From positions 25,165,916 to 25,229,915 of the forward strand of contig NC_052489.1 in NCBI RefSeq assembly GCF_009730915.1: a DNA stretch of 64,000 nt, written 5' to 3'. Below, piece after piece: positions 35,859-48,283 of the stretch (positions are counted from its first letter, which is position 1; every line of letters starts with the position of its first letter). The position numbers were made by a program, and so were the translations under genes. A model generated the notes under the pieces. The model searched no databases and was not told the DNA's origin. It saw nothing but the letters and a program-made list of their open reading frames with translations. This stretch comes from Dioscorea cayenensis subsp. rotundata. Taxonomy: Eukaryota > Streptophyta > Magnoliopsida > Dioscoreales > Dioscoreaceae.

Positions 35859-38800
35859 TCATTCCAAGGTAAGATCTTTCATTGCTAGTGGATTGTAAAT
35901 TACATTAAATGGTTTATCATCCAGGCTGTCCTTTAAAATGGTAATCTGCCCCTCCTTGAGGAGAACATCTTCATCAAGGACTTCAATCTTCTTCTTGAGA
36001 GAATTAACCTCATGTTCCAGAAGCATAATTGTTTCGCTTGAATGCTTCACTTCACCCCACAAACGGTCCCTCTCCTCAGAGACTTTTATAAGTGCACCTC
36101 TAGTTGAAGTCAGTTCCTTCATGCAATCTTGAAGATCTTGCTGGTGCTGGTTGTTGGTCTCATCTGCCCTCAGCATCTGTTTATAGTTTTTTTTTTTCAC
36201 AAAAAGAAACACCAATTATATGACACAGAAGGATAATGAAAAATAAAATGACAAAAAGAAGTGGGGCCTGAAGGAGAAACAAAGAATTGGAAAGGCAAAC
36301 TGAATTTTGCTTGATAATTTAAGAGAAGCACAGAAGCACAGAGAACAAATAATGGTGGAAGCAGGCATGAGTGATAAATCAAAAGATTGTTGCAGGTGAC
36401 AAACACAGAAAACTAAAAAACAAATAATAGCATGGACAGGATATATGCAAAATTTGATTATACTGCAATATATACAATTGGGTACACATGATAACATATT
36501 TTTATTTCTGATAACATTAATAAATTTTAGCAGATACCAAAATGCAATTGTCACCAAAATGGTTTCCTCGAAGACATCCTAGTAGGAATCCATCCTTTTA
36601 TTAAATGTACAAGTGATTCCTGCTAATATTATGTTATAAAATAATATACATGCTGCACTCATTCAACAAAATATCACAGTCAACAAACAAGTACTGTTGC
36701 TTAAGTTGTGGAATACCTGAAGCTCCATGTCCTTTGTCTTGTGGTTAAGACATGAAAGTTCATCTTGCAGCCTTTGGATCTCAGTTCGCATGACATCATG
36801 ACTCCTTACTAAAGAAGCAAAGTCAGCCTCTAGTCGCTCAAGTTCCAGTTCTCTAGACAAAAGCTTCTCTCGCAGCAATCTAGTAAGGTTGGTTTCTGCC
36901 TTCAACTCAAGTTCCAGTTTGTCCTTCATATGCAAATAACAACATTAATTAATTGGAGGAATACTGAATGAAATTAATCATTGAAGCAGCTTTATGACAA
37001 TCTTTCATATACAACAAATCAAGTGCAGCACTATTTTGCAGTATTATATCTATCGCCCTATGTATCATACTTAACACAATCAAGTTAAACTGGATCCTTA
37101 CTGAGTTACAAAGAAAATTTACAGTTAGTTTGTATTCTATCCATTCAAGCAACAAAACTGGCTACATATTTGTATAAAAGATTATAAACCTGTTTTGCAT
37201 GAGAAAATAAAGCTACATTTGTAACTAGTACCTGATCCATTAAATGCCTTGATGCATTGGTTCGCAATTGGCTCCCCAATACTTCTAGATTAGACTTTTC
37301 TTCTAGTGTTTCCGATATTGTTTGTAAAGTTTTTCTTAAATTTTCAGTTCCTCTCCTCAAACTCTGGTGTTTAACAGTATAATCAGCAACCGCATATCCA
37401 CTAAATTCACTATTAGCTTCTTGGCATTGATCACAGTGCTTGCGCTTTATGAAGCTAAGCAATTCTGCACAGAATTGAGCATTATCATTGAGCAATGACA
37501 AGCCCTGAGTTTTCAAGCACTCTACTTGAGCATGAAGTTCCTGATCAAGCTTAAACAAGGAGAAGCTCTTGTTGTTTCGAGAACCTTGAAAACGTTCCAA
37601 GAGGGAAACATTCTCATGCCTGAGTGACTCCAATTCTTGCCTACAGGATTCGAGCTCCCTCCTCAGCATCTGTTCCACACCTGTCAGCCTTAGATGCTCC
37701 ATTTGCAGTCTGTTAGAACCATCATTTCTGTGTATTAGTTGCTTCCTAATCTCATCATTGTATTCCTGTCTCAACACATCAATGGTCTTGTCTTGTTCAC
37801 TGCATGTTCTTTGAAATCTGACAACCAATTTATGTAAATCTCCATTCTCTTTCTCCTTCTCCTTATAGTTTAGTCTTACACATTCCAGATCCTCCACTAC
37901 TCCATTGAAGCGCTCCTGCAGTTCTGATAACTTCTGGTGGAGATTATTGTTTTCTGTCTTCACTTCTTCCAAATTTTCTGTCAGAGAATTCACCTGAACA
38001 TGGGAGTTCATAAATTTACTTCTAGCATCAGCCTCATTCCCTTTAATAAAAGAAATTTCTCTTTGAAGAAACACATTTTGCTCTGCCAGCTCCCTTACCC
38101 TCTCTTGAAGCCTTTGCTCTTCAGATTGGAACCTCTCAAGTTTCAAGGACCATTCCTTGGACCTCCTGTCCAATTCTTTTTCCAAACTCACTTGTAGTTC
38201 ATTCTTCTCTTTCTCAAGTCTCCTTGTTCTGGTATCCAGCTCTACCTTGGAATTTTTAATATGCTCTCTTGCAGAAAACCTCTCAGCAAGTCGACACTTT
38301 ATTTGTGAAGAGAGATCCAATGCCAAGCTTATTCTGTCTTCCACAACATTCTGAATTTTCAAAAGCATAGCTGATGATTTCAAATTCCCACTCTCAAGTT
38401 CATCCAGATCAACCTCTTCCGCAGACAAACCCTCCAACTTCTCTTCCACTTCTTTAGCTTTCTTGAGCAATTCTTTATCTATGTCCAGTTTCTCTAGTCC
38501 AGAATTTATCGTCTTAGCACTATTTATGCCTATTCGTCCAATTCCAGGAAGGTAGTTTTGCCTTCGGAAGCTCGATAGTTCCTTCATAGAACTAGATCCA
38601 TTCAAGTCCTCCAAATATGATGTAAGATCAGAAGAATGCTTTTCCAGGAAACGAATGGAGTTCGAATTGGGACGTGGATCCGAGGAATCCTCATAAATAT
38701 CCTCCATTGTGACAGTTGTTTCAGAATCATAATCTTGCGACTTCACGGATATCCCAGGAACTTCAAGAGATAAACTATCTATACTGTTTTTCATGTATTT

Positions 38801-40744
38801 CTGAGGAGAAATCAGCCTATCTAGATTCTCCTTTCTGTACTTATGTCGGTATATCAGCCTATCGTCATCTCTTGCCCAGTCCTGCATGGGACGTTCACGA
38901 CCAATATCTTTCACCTCCCTAAATGAGTAACACCTGCGGTTCTCTTTACCATAGGCTGGAGAAGCTGGTGCAGTTGACTGAGCCTGAGGGGGCCTTCCTA
39001 AACAAGGAAGTGTTCCATTCTCAATAACAAAATCATCATGTCCAGTATCAGAACGATGCTGTAGATAATCTTTCTTGGACTTCATTTCTTGATGTTCTCC
39101 ATCGATATAGAGGTCCAGGAAGTTGTTTTCACTTGCTGTCTCTGCTAAGTGGGTAGCTCTGCATCTCAACGGATTTGGAGAGTCATACAATGAATTTCCA
39201 AATGAACATTGATAACCCTTGGAATCAGCAGAAGTATCCAGCTTCTCAATTCTATGTGTCTTTCTAAATGAAGCTCGTTCACCTCTCTTCAATCTTGTAT
39301 ATCTTTCTGGTGTCAGTGAATTGTAGCTAAAGAGAAAAGAAATGAACAAGTTTAGAAACTAGTGATTTTTAGATGAATGAGTACCTCTTATCAACAAATT
39401 TTGTATTTGTGCAACAAGAAAAACACACATTTCAGAAGTCAAAACGGGATTGACAGAGTTGCTAGAAAAGAAGAACCATAAGAAGAAAACCTGAAGAATC
39501 TTAGTTTTAAAATAAGTGTTAAATATCCTTTCAAACTTAATTATTTCTAAGAATATGTATAATTAAAGTACCAAAAGGTATATAACACCAGATCAAATCA
39601 GATGTAATACTTCCACAAACTACTTTAGAAGTTAGTCACGGTGAAAGGAGATTGTAAAGGGGCATAATCCTATTTTTCACTGCACATCAGCATAAATTTT
39701 AGTTTGTCCAAAAAGTACACAGTCTACAAGTTCAATTAATTATCTTACAACCTGCGGTGGCCAAAAGGTTATTACAAATATCAAAAGTCAAATAAGAAAT
39801 TGAAAGCAAAGCATATGAAACTGAATGCATCATTAATGAAATAAAAAACATTTCAAGCATCAACACTGATATATGCACGGCTAAAATGGGACTTGAAATA
39901 TTGCGAAGATGTTTCTTGTTTGCAGAATGGAAAGAAAATGAACTTAATTATTATAAGGGTTAATAGAATTTCTAAGTACATAATATAGCATGATGAGACA
40001 TGAAAAGCCAGATAATACTATTGCCAAATGTTTAGTAAGTCCTTTTAATGGTTACTTTTGTTATGTATAATCACCAAGAGATTCCCTTGGCATGACATAT
40101 CAAATTGAATATTCCCATGAATTTAAGGTCTATAGTGGATAGAAAAGCAAGCAGAAGGGAAGTGGAAAGGAACAAAAACAAAACAAGGTTGGGTAAAAGA
40201 ATTCTAGATATCTAAGATGAAATGTATTAATGAGCCTATAGAGAGTGAATTTCTTAAATTAAAAAAAAAAAACATACAGTACAATGTTACCACACTGAGA
40301 TTGCTGAATTTATGAGGTCATGCTATTCTAGTCATGCATAAGCATACTCTTTTACAAAGTTTGAGCCTAACATTGGGCAATTCCAATCAAAATAAAAATT
40401 TACAAAACTTTTGAGTAGTCCACTTACTTGTTAGAACATTCGGCTTTCTGATGAGGTGAATTTCCACAGCTGGATATAAACACACTTTGCTCATTGACAG
40501 AATTCATGTTTCCTCCTCCAGAAGCACAATATATGGCAGGATATGAAAATGAAATGCTCCTGCTGAGATGCTTACTGGAAGAATCCTCGGTTTCTTGGTG
40601 CTGCCCCCTTAGATCATAAGCATTATCTTGGGGACTCTGAGAGCTGCCCCTAACCTTTCCATGTTTAGAATTCGAAACCTTGACATCATCGCTGCTATTT
40701 CCACTGCTCGATGCCAATGATTTAAAGGAGAAAAATCTCCTCAT
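35859..40744 (-). CDS. long coiled-coil protein, At3g55060/At2g39300-like
   Basis: Four coding exons on the minus strand: 40744-40428, 39326-37232, 36923-36717 and 36176-35859. All junctions are GT-AG and phases agree (2, 0, 0), giving 978 residues. The start MRRFFSFKSLASSSGN is the typical N-terminus of this plant family. Residues about 106-390 are polar and probably disordered. From about 390 to the end the sequence is heptad-rich (for example RRLEKEKNELQVSLEKELDR and LRRELESCRQELESLRHE), with one CDQCQ cysteine pair near residue 725. The C-terminal exons continue the coiled coil (ELELERLEADFASLVRSHD; LLEHEVNSLKKKIEVLDED). Relatives are annotated only as intracellular-transport or centromere-like coiled-coil proteins because of composition. 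A scaffold or tether role is a guess. Confidence 0.85.
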
Positions 40745-41156
40745 CTCTAAAACTTAATGTTAATTGATCTGAGGAGACAAATGCAGCAACCTTCAGCAGT
40801 TAACAAAAAAAGTTGAACAGAAAACCATGTCATATTCCTCATACTCTCAAACTGAAAAACAAGAAAACCAAATGCAAAGGATGACTACAATGGGATTGTT
40901 TATCTCACCCTGATCTATGTCAGCTAAAGTATTCAGAATGCTCTAAATTTGCAAAAAAGGACTGTCAGAGAATCATTATCATGATTCAAGAAAGAACATG
41001 GGCAAGTTTGAGAAGCAAATAGAAGCCCAGAGTCATACAAAGAATGCAAATCACATCACATACATACATCCAAAGATGATAGAAAATAAAAAAGAAGGGT
41101 TGTCTATAATTGCAAGAAAGATAACAGATGAATGACTACAAAAGTAAGAATATGGA

Positions 41157-41245
41157 AATCATCACAGTGGCACAAAATGTGACAGGCTAAACCTAAGATG
41201 AATCATCACACTGGCACAACATGTGACTGGATAAACCTTCGATGA
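41157..41245. repeat. 44-bp imperfect tandem duplication
   Basis: AATCATCACAGTGGCACAAAATGTGACAGG... and AATCATCACACTGGCACAACATGTGACTGG... follow each other with a period of about 44 bp, inside the upstream region of the coiled-coil gene. Confidence 0.65.
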
Positions 41246-41791
41246 ATGATTACCAAATCGAAATGACAGGATAACAAGAAGTTAAATCTCAACGCAAATG
41301 CATCTCACTAGAAAATGTCATTCCACTCAAATACCTACTCTTTAGAAACTGCCAATCCACATGCAACTCCTGTTTCATGGCAAAAAAAAAAAAAGAACAA
41401 TAAAAAAGCGATCTTTATATCAAAATGAATCAAAACACTTCAAAAATCAAATCTTTAAGCCCAACATTTAAGCATTTAAAGTTTCCCAACTATAAAATAT
41501 TCAAACACAACAAAAAGAAACCCTAAAGAATCAAAATTCTCAAGAACTCCAAGAATTGAGTATCAAAAACCAAGAGGAGCATTGAACTCACCAAAAACTC
41601 AAACAAGAAGCATCAATTGCCGTCTTCCCTACTTCAAGTTACCACCATTTTCAGCCAAGATTGGATGTAATTGGTAACTAAATCGTCATCAATACACAAT
41701 TAAACCATATATATATATATATATATATTACAATCAAAGAAAGTGAGAGAAAAGTTACCGTTGAGCTGTTCCTTGAATAGACCATTTTACC

Positions 41792-41940
41792 TGAATTGCG
41801 GTATTTTCAGATTTCAGGGAAAAAATCCATAATTCCAGAGAAGAAAGATAGCAAATTTCCAAAATCTTTCCTTTTTTATTTTCTCATTTTTTTTCTCTGA
41901 ATTTTCTGAAAAAAAACGAGGCAATATATTAGAGAAATTC
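41792..41940 (-). other. candidate 5'-UTR exon of the coiled-coil gene
   Basis: Upstream of the coding start the minus strand shows a leader-like segment ending at CGCAATTCAG|GTAAAATGG, a good donor. That suggests at least one non-coding first exon and an intron of about 1 kb before the coding exon at 40744. The exact structure needs transcript data. Confidence 0.35.
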
Positions 41941-42030
41941 AGACAGCCCACCGCGCGGTAGAGTAATCGGAGTCTTTCACTATCGGGTTCGGATCTAAAA
42001 CTTATAGGGTTGGAGGTTTTATTTAAAGAA

Positions 42031-42365
42031 TGGGTTTACTCTGCTTTGATGTTTTCAGTTTAAAAAAAGATTATTATAAAAACGAAAATAAAAAGACTTA
42101 TATAAACTAAATATATAATTTATATTAAAATAAATAGATTGAATTTTATTTATAGTATATTTTAAAACTTCCAATCTTCCATATAGAACTCCCGTGTTTT
42201 ATCATATACTACTAGCAATTGGAATGAGTTTAATCTGCTTTTATATTTTTAATTTAAAATAATTATAATTATAAAAATAAAAATAAAAGGATTTATACGA
42301 ACTAAATATATAATTTGTATTAAAATAAATAGATTGAAATTTATTTACAGTATATTTTTAAAATA
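42031..42365. repeat. 194-bp diverged tandem duplication
   Basis: GGTTTACTCTGCTTTGATGTT at 42033 and AGTTTAATCTGCTTTTATATT at about 42227 start two parallel stretches. Both run through ACTAAATATATAATTTRTAT and AAATAGATTGAAnTTTATTTA to AGTATATTTT. The copies differ at many sites, so the duplication is old. Confidence 0.7.
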
Positions 42366-42589
42366 AGTGCTCTCATCAAAGCTAAGGATGCAAAGAATCA
42401 CAGTTTTGATTTTAATATCAGAAATAAAGTAAAATATAGGAAAAATACCTTTTTTGGACTTGGATGTGTTTGATCAAATGCTCCCTTGAAAACTTTACTT
42501 TTTATGATTTTTTTTTTCTTTTTAAACTGAACACCAGCCAGATGTTTTTAACTTATAATTGGCTCAATTTAAATACAACCTTGGGTGCA

Positions 42590-42880
42590 GCAAAAGATTG
42601 AAAATCAATATTTAAAATGAAGTTAAAAAACTTGCATTACATTACATTATTTATTGTTTGCTTAGAAGAAAGGACCATAAATAGTGGTTTGATTGGAAAT
42701 TGAAATGCACCTTGTCATAATGCTGAGTTTGAGGAATAGGCATTCATCAGTTTAAGTTGGAAGCTAAGATAGACTTGATAGAATTCATCTAACAACAATA
42801 CGAAGATATTTCTTTGTTTTCTTTCTCTCAGTGTTAGGTGGTCTCACCAACTCCATTCTAGTGCATCTCTCAAGCACCAG
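42590..42880. repeat. duplicated segment, copy 1
   Basis: Shares AATATTTAAAATGAAGTT, GAAAGGACCATAAATAGT, ATATTTCTTTGTTTTCTT and GTTAGGTGGTCTCACCAACT with 50150-50400 and, in part, with 44630-44720. It is a dispersed copy of a segment that also forms the tandem pair around the copia element. Confidence 0.65.
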
Positions 42881-42954
42881 TGGATAATTAATTAAAAATA
42901 ACATAGATATATATATATATAACAAACCCCGTAACAAGAGAGTGATAGCTACCA

Positions 42955-43216
42955 AAAGAGCTTATAGCCCAACGATATTAACCCATTGTAAAAAAAGAGT
43001 GTGAAATATTTAAAAAATCTTGAGTTTGAGTTTAAATCTTGCTGGATGCAGTGGTGGTAACAGGTCCTCAGTTGTGAGTATGGGTTTACTGTTCATACTC
43101 GGTGTCTCTAAGTGAGGCCACTTTGTGTCTCCAAGTGAGGCCATGCGGGCTAAATAATCAATTTTTGACCCCTACACACCCTGTTAATGTATATATAGCA
43201 TTTGTCGCTTTCATTA
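42955..43216 (+). mobile_element. possible SINE with A/B boxes and A-rich tail
   Basis: An A-box-like TAGCCCAACGA (about 42965) and a degenerate B box (GAGTTTAAATCT, about 43028) precede a body with two GTCTCnAAGTGAGGCCA repeats (about 43104 and 43127). The 3' end (TTGTCGCTTTCATTAAAAAAA) resembles that of SINE family A (TTGTCG..ATTATT + A tail). No target duplication was found, so confidence is moderate. Confidence 0.45.
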
Positions 43217-43439
43217 AAAAAAGTTGAAAATATTAAAATGGTTCTTCTATTTTGCGTTTTTCACCTTTTTAGTTCCTCTATAATTTTCTCTTCAACATTG
43301 CTGCATCTCTTTTGGGGAGACGGTTCAGTTTCCCCATGTTTTGTTCTGCTCTAAGTCCCTGAACTTATGAAGTCTTGTTTCCGTAGTGGACCAATTCGTT
43401 AACATACCACCAAGCTATTTTTTATTAACATAATGACAC

Positions 43440-43690
43440 CGAGATATAAAATCCACCCTTTAAGTATTTATATTTGTACATTTTCATCCTTTAGCTGAAG
43501 GATTTACCTTTTTGGTCCCTCTAGTTGATGAACGTCCATAAGTTGGAGGGTCCAAAAAGGACTGAAATATATAAATACGAGGACCAACAGGGAGAATCCG
43601 TTAGCTAAAAAATGGAAATATGCAAATATGAGGACCAAAAAGAGAGGGATCACTTTGATATTTATATTAAAAAAAATAGTAGGACATTTT
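43440..43690. mobile_element. foldback/MITE-like inverted repeat
   Basis: Centred on a hairpin: CCTTTTTGGTCCCTCTAG (43508-43525) pairs with GGAGGGTCCAAAAAGG (43545-43560). Outer arms also correspond inversely (CATTTTCATCCTTTAGCTGAAGGAT versus ATCCGTTAGCTAAAAAATGGAAAT), and internal 'GAGGACCAA' motifs repeat. No open frame. Class unassigned. Confidence 0.5.
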
Positions 43691-43779
43691 CTCCTAAGTG
43701 AAAGATTGAGCATTTGACTCTTTTCTAACTTTATAGCTTATTCATATTTATCATATATATATAGGCAAAACATCATATT

Positions 43780-44003
43780 TGGATACCCATAAATAAGAAA
43801 TCTATAGGCGTCCATTTATCAGCCGTTGGATATCGATTCAACAGTTGACATTGATAAATAGTATTACTGTGCAATGTATTGTTCCAAACAGTGATTATTG
43901 TACTTATTGCTATAGTAAATACTGTTCATCAATATTTGTCATTGGATCGAGATCCAACGGCTGATAATGGACGTCCATAGATTTTTTTTTTATTTATGGA
44001 TGT
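43780..44003. mobile_element. MITE with ~58-bp terminal inverted repeats
   Basis: The left arm from 43780 (GGATACCCATAAATAAGAAA, TCTATAGGCGTCCATTTATC, AGCCGTTGGATATCGATT) is mirrored by the right arm ending at about 44003 (ATCGAGATCCAACGGCTGAT, AATGGACGTCCATAGATT, TTATTTATGGATG). The ~100-bp centre holds several CTGTTCA/CAGTnAT motifs and no open frame. A further half-arm (TTATTATCAGCCATTGGATCG) follows at 44004-44030, suggesting a nested or duplicated end. Confidence 0.75.
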
Positions 44004-44289
44004 TTATTATCAGCCATTGGATCGAGTTCATAGATGAATGGTCCCGTGTGTGTATATATATATATACAAACATGCATTTTTATCCCTTAGAATCTTAGAT
44101 GAGTTCACATATCATTTTTAACAAAATCAACCTCTTTTCTTCTTCTCCCTTTATGGGACTTGATTTGTGTAATAAATAATATCCTACCCAAACATGCAAC
44201 TTTAATAATCTTGTCCCAAACAAAGGAAACCAAAACTATTCAAAATCATTAGTAGAATAAATATATGGGTATATTTCACTTTCTTTACA

Positions 44290-44818
44290 ACTTCACCACA
44301 AGCATGAATAAATAAAAAATAATAATAATACTTGGAGGACAAAAAAGGCACGCATATATGAAGTAAAATTCATGTCTTGATCCAATGACACAATTTCACA
44401 TGATGATATATTGTGCATAAGAAATCCATGTAAAAAATTGGACAATATACTAAAAGACATATACAAAATAGAATTTATATGTATTTTAGAAAATGTGAAT
44501 AAATTTTGATAAGATGGAAAACATCATACTGGCACACGTTAGAAAATATTATTTCACTTGAATACCTATTCTTTAGAAACCTCTGATCCATATACAACTG
44601 CTATATATATATATATATATATGGATAATCAAGATTAACAATGAAGTTGAAAATAGAATTAGCCTTGAAATGTTTGTTAATTATATTGCCTATATATGGC
44701 TTGCTTATAAGAAAGGACCATAAATAGTTTGGGGTGAAGATGCAATTACAACTTGACCTCAAACATGAATAAATAAATAATACTTGGAGGAAAAAAAAGG
44801 CACTTATATGAAGTAAAC
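44290..44818. repeat. duplicated segment, copy 2 (left of copia)
   Basis: Contains TACTTGGAGGA..AAAAAAGGCAC..TATATGAAGTAAA twice (about 44330-44365 and 44781-44818). Ignoring the copia insertion, the unit repeats with a period of about 455 bp and continues at 49871. It shares CATACTGGCACAC, CCTATTCTTTAGAAACC and GAAAGGACCATAAATAGTTT with the other copies. Confidence 0.7.
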
Positions 44819-44968
44819 TGTTAGAGAGTGAGAGGAAGAGAGAAATGCTTGAACCATTGATCTCAATGGACAAGCTCATGTATAAATAGATGATGAAGTG
44901 TACAAGTACATATAGTGTACATAGTCTATACTTAGGATATACATACACATATATACATGTATCTAACA
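44819..44968 (-). repeat. 3' LTR of the copia element
   Basis: 150 bp, starting TGTTAGA and ending TCTAACA, so the ends are inverted complements. Differs from the other LTR at two sites (AAGTAC/AAATAC and CTTAGG/CTCAGG). Confidence 0.93.
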
Positions 44969-44986
44969 CCCCTACTCAAACTCAAG
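44969..44986 (-). other. polypurine tract
   Basis: Minus-strand CTTGAGTTTGAGTAGGGG abuts the 3' LTR, the expected place for plus-strand DNA priming. Confidence 0.75.
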
Positions 44987-44989
44987 ACG

Positions 44990-46942
44990 GATCATACGTC
45001 TGGAGTTTGGATAACATGAAAAGATGTCGATCGCGAGTCTCAGCGCTTTGGTGAAAAAAAGTCGACAACTCGAACCTCTCGTGGGAAGGTAATGAAGAGA
45101 CACCGTCTCGAGAACGAACATGACATCGAGTGAAATGGGCATCCACTCAATGTGTTTGGTCAGCTCATGCTTGACCGGGTCAGCAGCGATCTGAAGGGCC
45201 CCAGTGCTATCACAGTGAAGAGGAATAGGGGAGGTCTGCAGTATCCCAAAGTCTTGTAGGATCGAGCGAAGCCAAAGTACCTCCCTGAACAGAGAAGCTA
45301 AAGCACGAACCTCGACCTCAAGATCTGGACTTGGCTCATCAGTATCATTTGCTTTCTTAGTCTTCCAAACAATGAGCGAAGATCCAAGAAAGATACAAGA
45401 ATCGATGATGTAGAAACGATCATCGGGGAACTAGCCCAAGTAGCATCGGAATAGGCCTCATGAGTGAAGAGTGGAATGAGCGTGAATAGAGCAGACCACG
45501 AGATGCAGATACACGAAGATAGCGCAGTACTCGGAGAAGATGTGCATAATGAACAGAAGTAGGAGCTGCAACAAACTGACTCAAAATATGGACTGCATGA
45601 GAAATGTCAGGATGAGTGACAGCCAAGTAAACCAAGCTGCCAACAAGATGTCGATATCGAGAGGGATCAGGTAAAGGAGTCCCATCAGAAGCTCGAAGCT
45701 GCAAGTGAAGCTCCATGGGTGTAGCAGCAATGCGAGTATCAATCAAGCCAGAGCGAGCAAGAAGGTCAAGAGTATATCGCTGCTGAGTAAGACGGTAGCC
45801 ATCAGACTGAGAAGTGATCTCAATACCCAAGAAGTAACGAAGCGGACCCAAATCGGTTATCAAGAATGTCTCACGCAGTTTCGCCTCACAAAGGCAATGT
45901 GAGCGGGGATCATCTCCGATGAAGAATCATGTCATCCACATAGAGGAGAAGAATAATGCGGCCGCGATGTGAAGAATAAACAAAGACTGCCGAATCATGG
46001 ATGCTCGAAGTGAAACCAGCCGCCTCAATAACTAAGATCTTGATCAGCTCAAACCAGGGCCCGTGGAGCCTGCTTAAGACCATAAAGAGCACGACTGAAG
46101 TCGACAAATGCGACCCTCGAGGCACCCGAAGACCAGGAGGAGGAGTCATATAAACTTCCTCCTTTAAGTCACCGTGAAGAAACGCATTCTTCACATCAGT
46201 CGATGTAGGGTCCACTCTCGAGCGATCGCAACGGCAATCAATGTACGTGCATGAGATGTATGTGGGCTACTGGGCAAAGGTCTCCCTCATAGTCACGACC
46301 ATGCTCCCCGCTGGAAACCACGAGCAACCAAGCGCGCCTTATAGCGCTCGAGAGACCCATCAGAACGAGTCTTCACCCTGTAAATCCAGCGGCATGTAAT
46401 CGGAGTAGCATGAGAAGGGAGGGGAACTAAATCCCAAGTATGAGTCTGAGACAATGCATCAAGTTCCTCAGCCATGGCAGTACGCCACGCAGGTGACTGC
46501 ACCGCCTCTCTGTAGGTACCTGGCTCAAGGACATGCGAGACACTAGTGCTAGCAGTAGCATAACGGTCAGGAGGATGTAAAGTGGATCGATCACGTAGAA
46601 TGTAAGTGTGAGAGGGTACCTTAGGATCAGGATCAGCGGTAGAGGGGGTGTCAGAGAGGACCGGCCGAGGTGAAGATGCTGCAGGTTCCCGACGATGATA
46701 AGTGTAACGAAGAGGAGGATGTGCGGAAGGAAGTGAGGAAGAATCGACAGATAAGGAGGGAGAAGGAATAGGAGATAAATGAGAGAGAAGCTCTGGAGAG
46801 GAAGGACGTGGTAGAGAAGTAGTGGACGCTGGGGGAGTATCCTTAGTGGATGAAAAAGGAAAAAGGAAGGAAAGAGGGACAGCGGGAGAAGTAGATGTAG
46901 TAGAAGGGGGGAAGCATAAAAAGGAGTGGTCTCATCAAACAT
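44990..46942 (-). pseudogene. copia reverse transcriptase-RNase H region, frameshifted
   Basis: Pieces in order on the minus strand, in changing frames: an integrase C-terminal stretch and low-complexity linker (to about 46510), the RT start [20 protein letters not shown] and [10 protein letters not shown] (46502-46300), DVKNAFLHGDLKEEVYMTPP with the LLLYVDDMI catalytic motif (46215-45910), then LRYFLGIEI, QRYTLDLLARSGL and YRHLVGSLVYL (45863-45420). RNase H remnants include WKTKKA and an HCDSTGALQIA-like stretch at 45360-45180. The two Asp of YVDD are present, but frame changes separate the parts, so this copy is inactive by itself. Confidence 0.85.
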
Positions 46943-47176
46943 GACATCTCGAGAGATGCGAAAACGACGAGTGACTGGGTCATAACAACGATAACCTTTG
47001 TGTTCAAGACTGTACCCCAGAAAAACACAAAGAACCGACTGGGTGGTGAGTTTTGTCCGCTCCCGAGGTGAGAGTAAGACAAAACAACGACAACCAAAAG
47101 CACGAAGGTGATCATAGTGAGGGGGAGTTCCATGTAGGAACTCACCAGGACTACAACCCTAAAGATGAGATGATGG

Positions 47177-48283
47177 TTACAGATTAATAAGGTAGACGGC
47201 AGTGTGAACAGCATCAGCCCAGAAGTGAGGAGGAAGAGAGGCGCCAAGCAGAAGAGCTCGGGCCGTCTCTAAAATGTGACGATGCTTGCGCTCAGCGACC
47301 CCATTCTGAGGATGAGCCCCAGGACAGGATAGTTGAGGCAAGGTGCCCTCAGAAGATAAATAGGTACGAAAAGCATGAGAGGTGTATTCTCCGCCAGAAT
47401 CAGACCTAAAGGTCTTGATAGAGGCAGAAAACTGAGTGTGCACCATAGCAGTAAAAGAGCGATATATAAATAAAAGCTGACTACGATGATGCATAAGATA
47501 AACCCAGGTAAAACGTGTGTGATCATCAATAAAAATAACATAATATCGATTGCCACCTTTAGATACAAAAGGAGCAGGGCCCCAAACATCAGAGTGAATG
47601 AGTTCAAAAGGGGCACTAGTTTGAGACTGACTCAACGGATAGGGACGCTGTAACTGTTTACCAAGTTTACAGCCAAAACAGACAATATCAGAAGGAGGAG
47701 AGACACCTCCTAGGACGCCCTGACTGACAAGAGAAGACATACGAGACTGACACAAATGACCAAGACGATGATGCCACAGATGATGAGATATAGTAGTAGC
47801 ATAACAGTGAGAAATAGACCTGTCTGAAGAGGGAAGACGAAGGGAATCCAGCGCATATACTACACTATGGCGGCGGCGGCCAGCTCCAATCACCGCTCCA
47901 CTGTGATCCTGCACATGACAAGAGGTCCGGTCAAAAATAACCTGACAGTCATAATCAGTGAGTTGACTAACGGACATAAGGTTCATGGATAGGTGAGGGA
48001 CATGAGAGACAGAGGGGACAGAGAAAGCACTAGTGGAGAGATGACCAGTGGAAGAGACAGGTAAAAGTGTGCCATCAGCAATGCGAACACGAGTATGAAG
48101 ATAAGGAGGATGAGAATGGTGAAAATGAGTGGCATCATGTGTCATGTGAAAGCTAGCACCAGAGTCAAGAAGCCAAAGAGGACAGGAACTACCTGGAGTG
48201 GGTGGAGTAACCTGAGCTGAACGTGCCTGACCAGTAGAGATGTCGCTCAGATGTGACTGTTGAAACTGACGAAGCATCACCAA
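47177..48283 (-). pseudogene. copia protease and integrase, one open stretch of 368 codons
   Basis: The longest open stretch of the element. The aspartic protease motif [11 protein letters not shown] lies at about residues 38-48. The integrase zinc-binding HHCC motif follows (HHRLGHL...CFGCKLGKQ, about 170-210). The catalytic core includes [33 protein letters not shown] and [18 protein letters not shown], so the D, D and E residues are all present. It stops at YLINL, where a frame change cuts the integrase C-terminus. Both flanking regions are in other frames, so I class it as part of a broken polyprotein. Confidence 0.88.
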
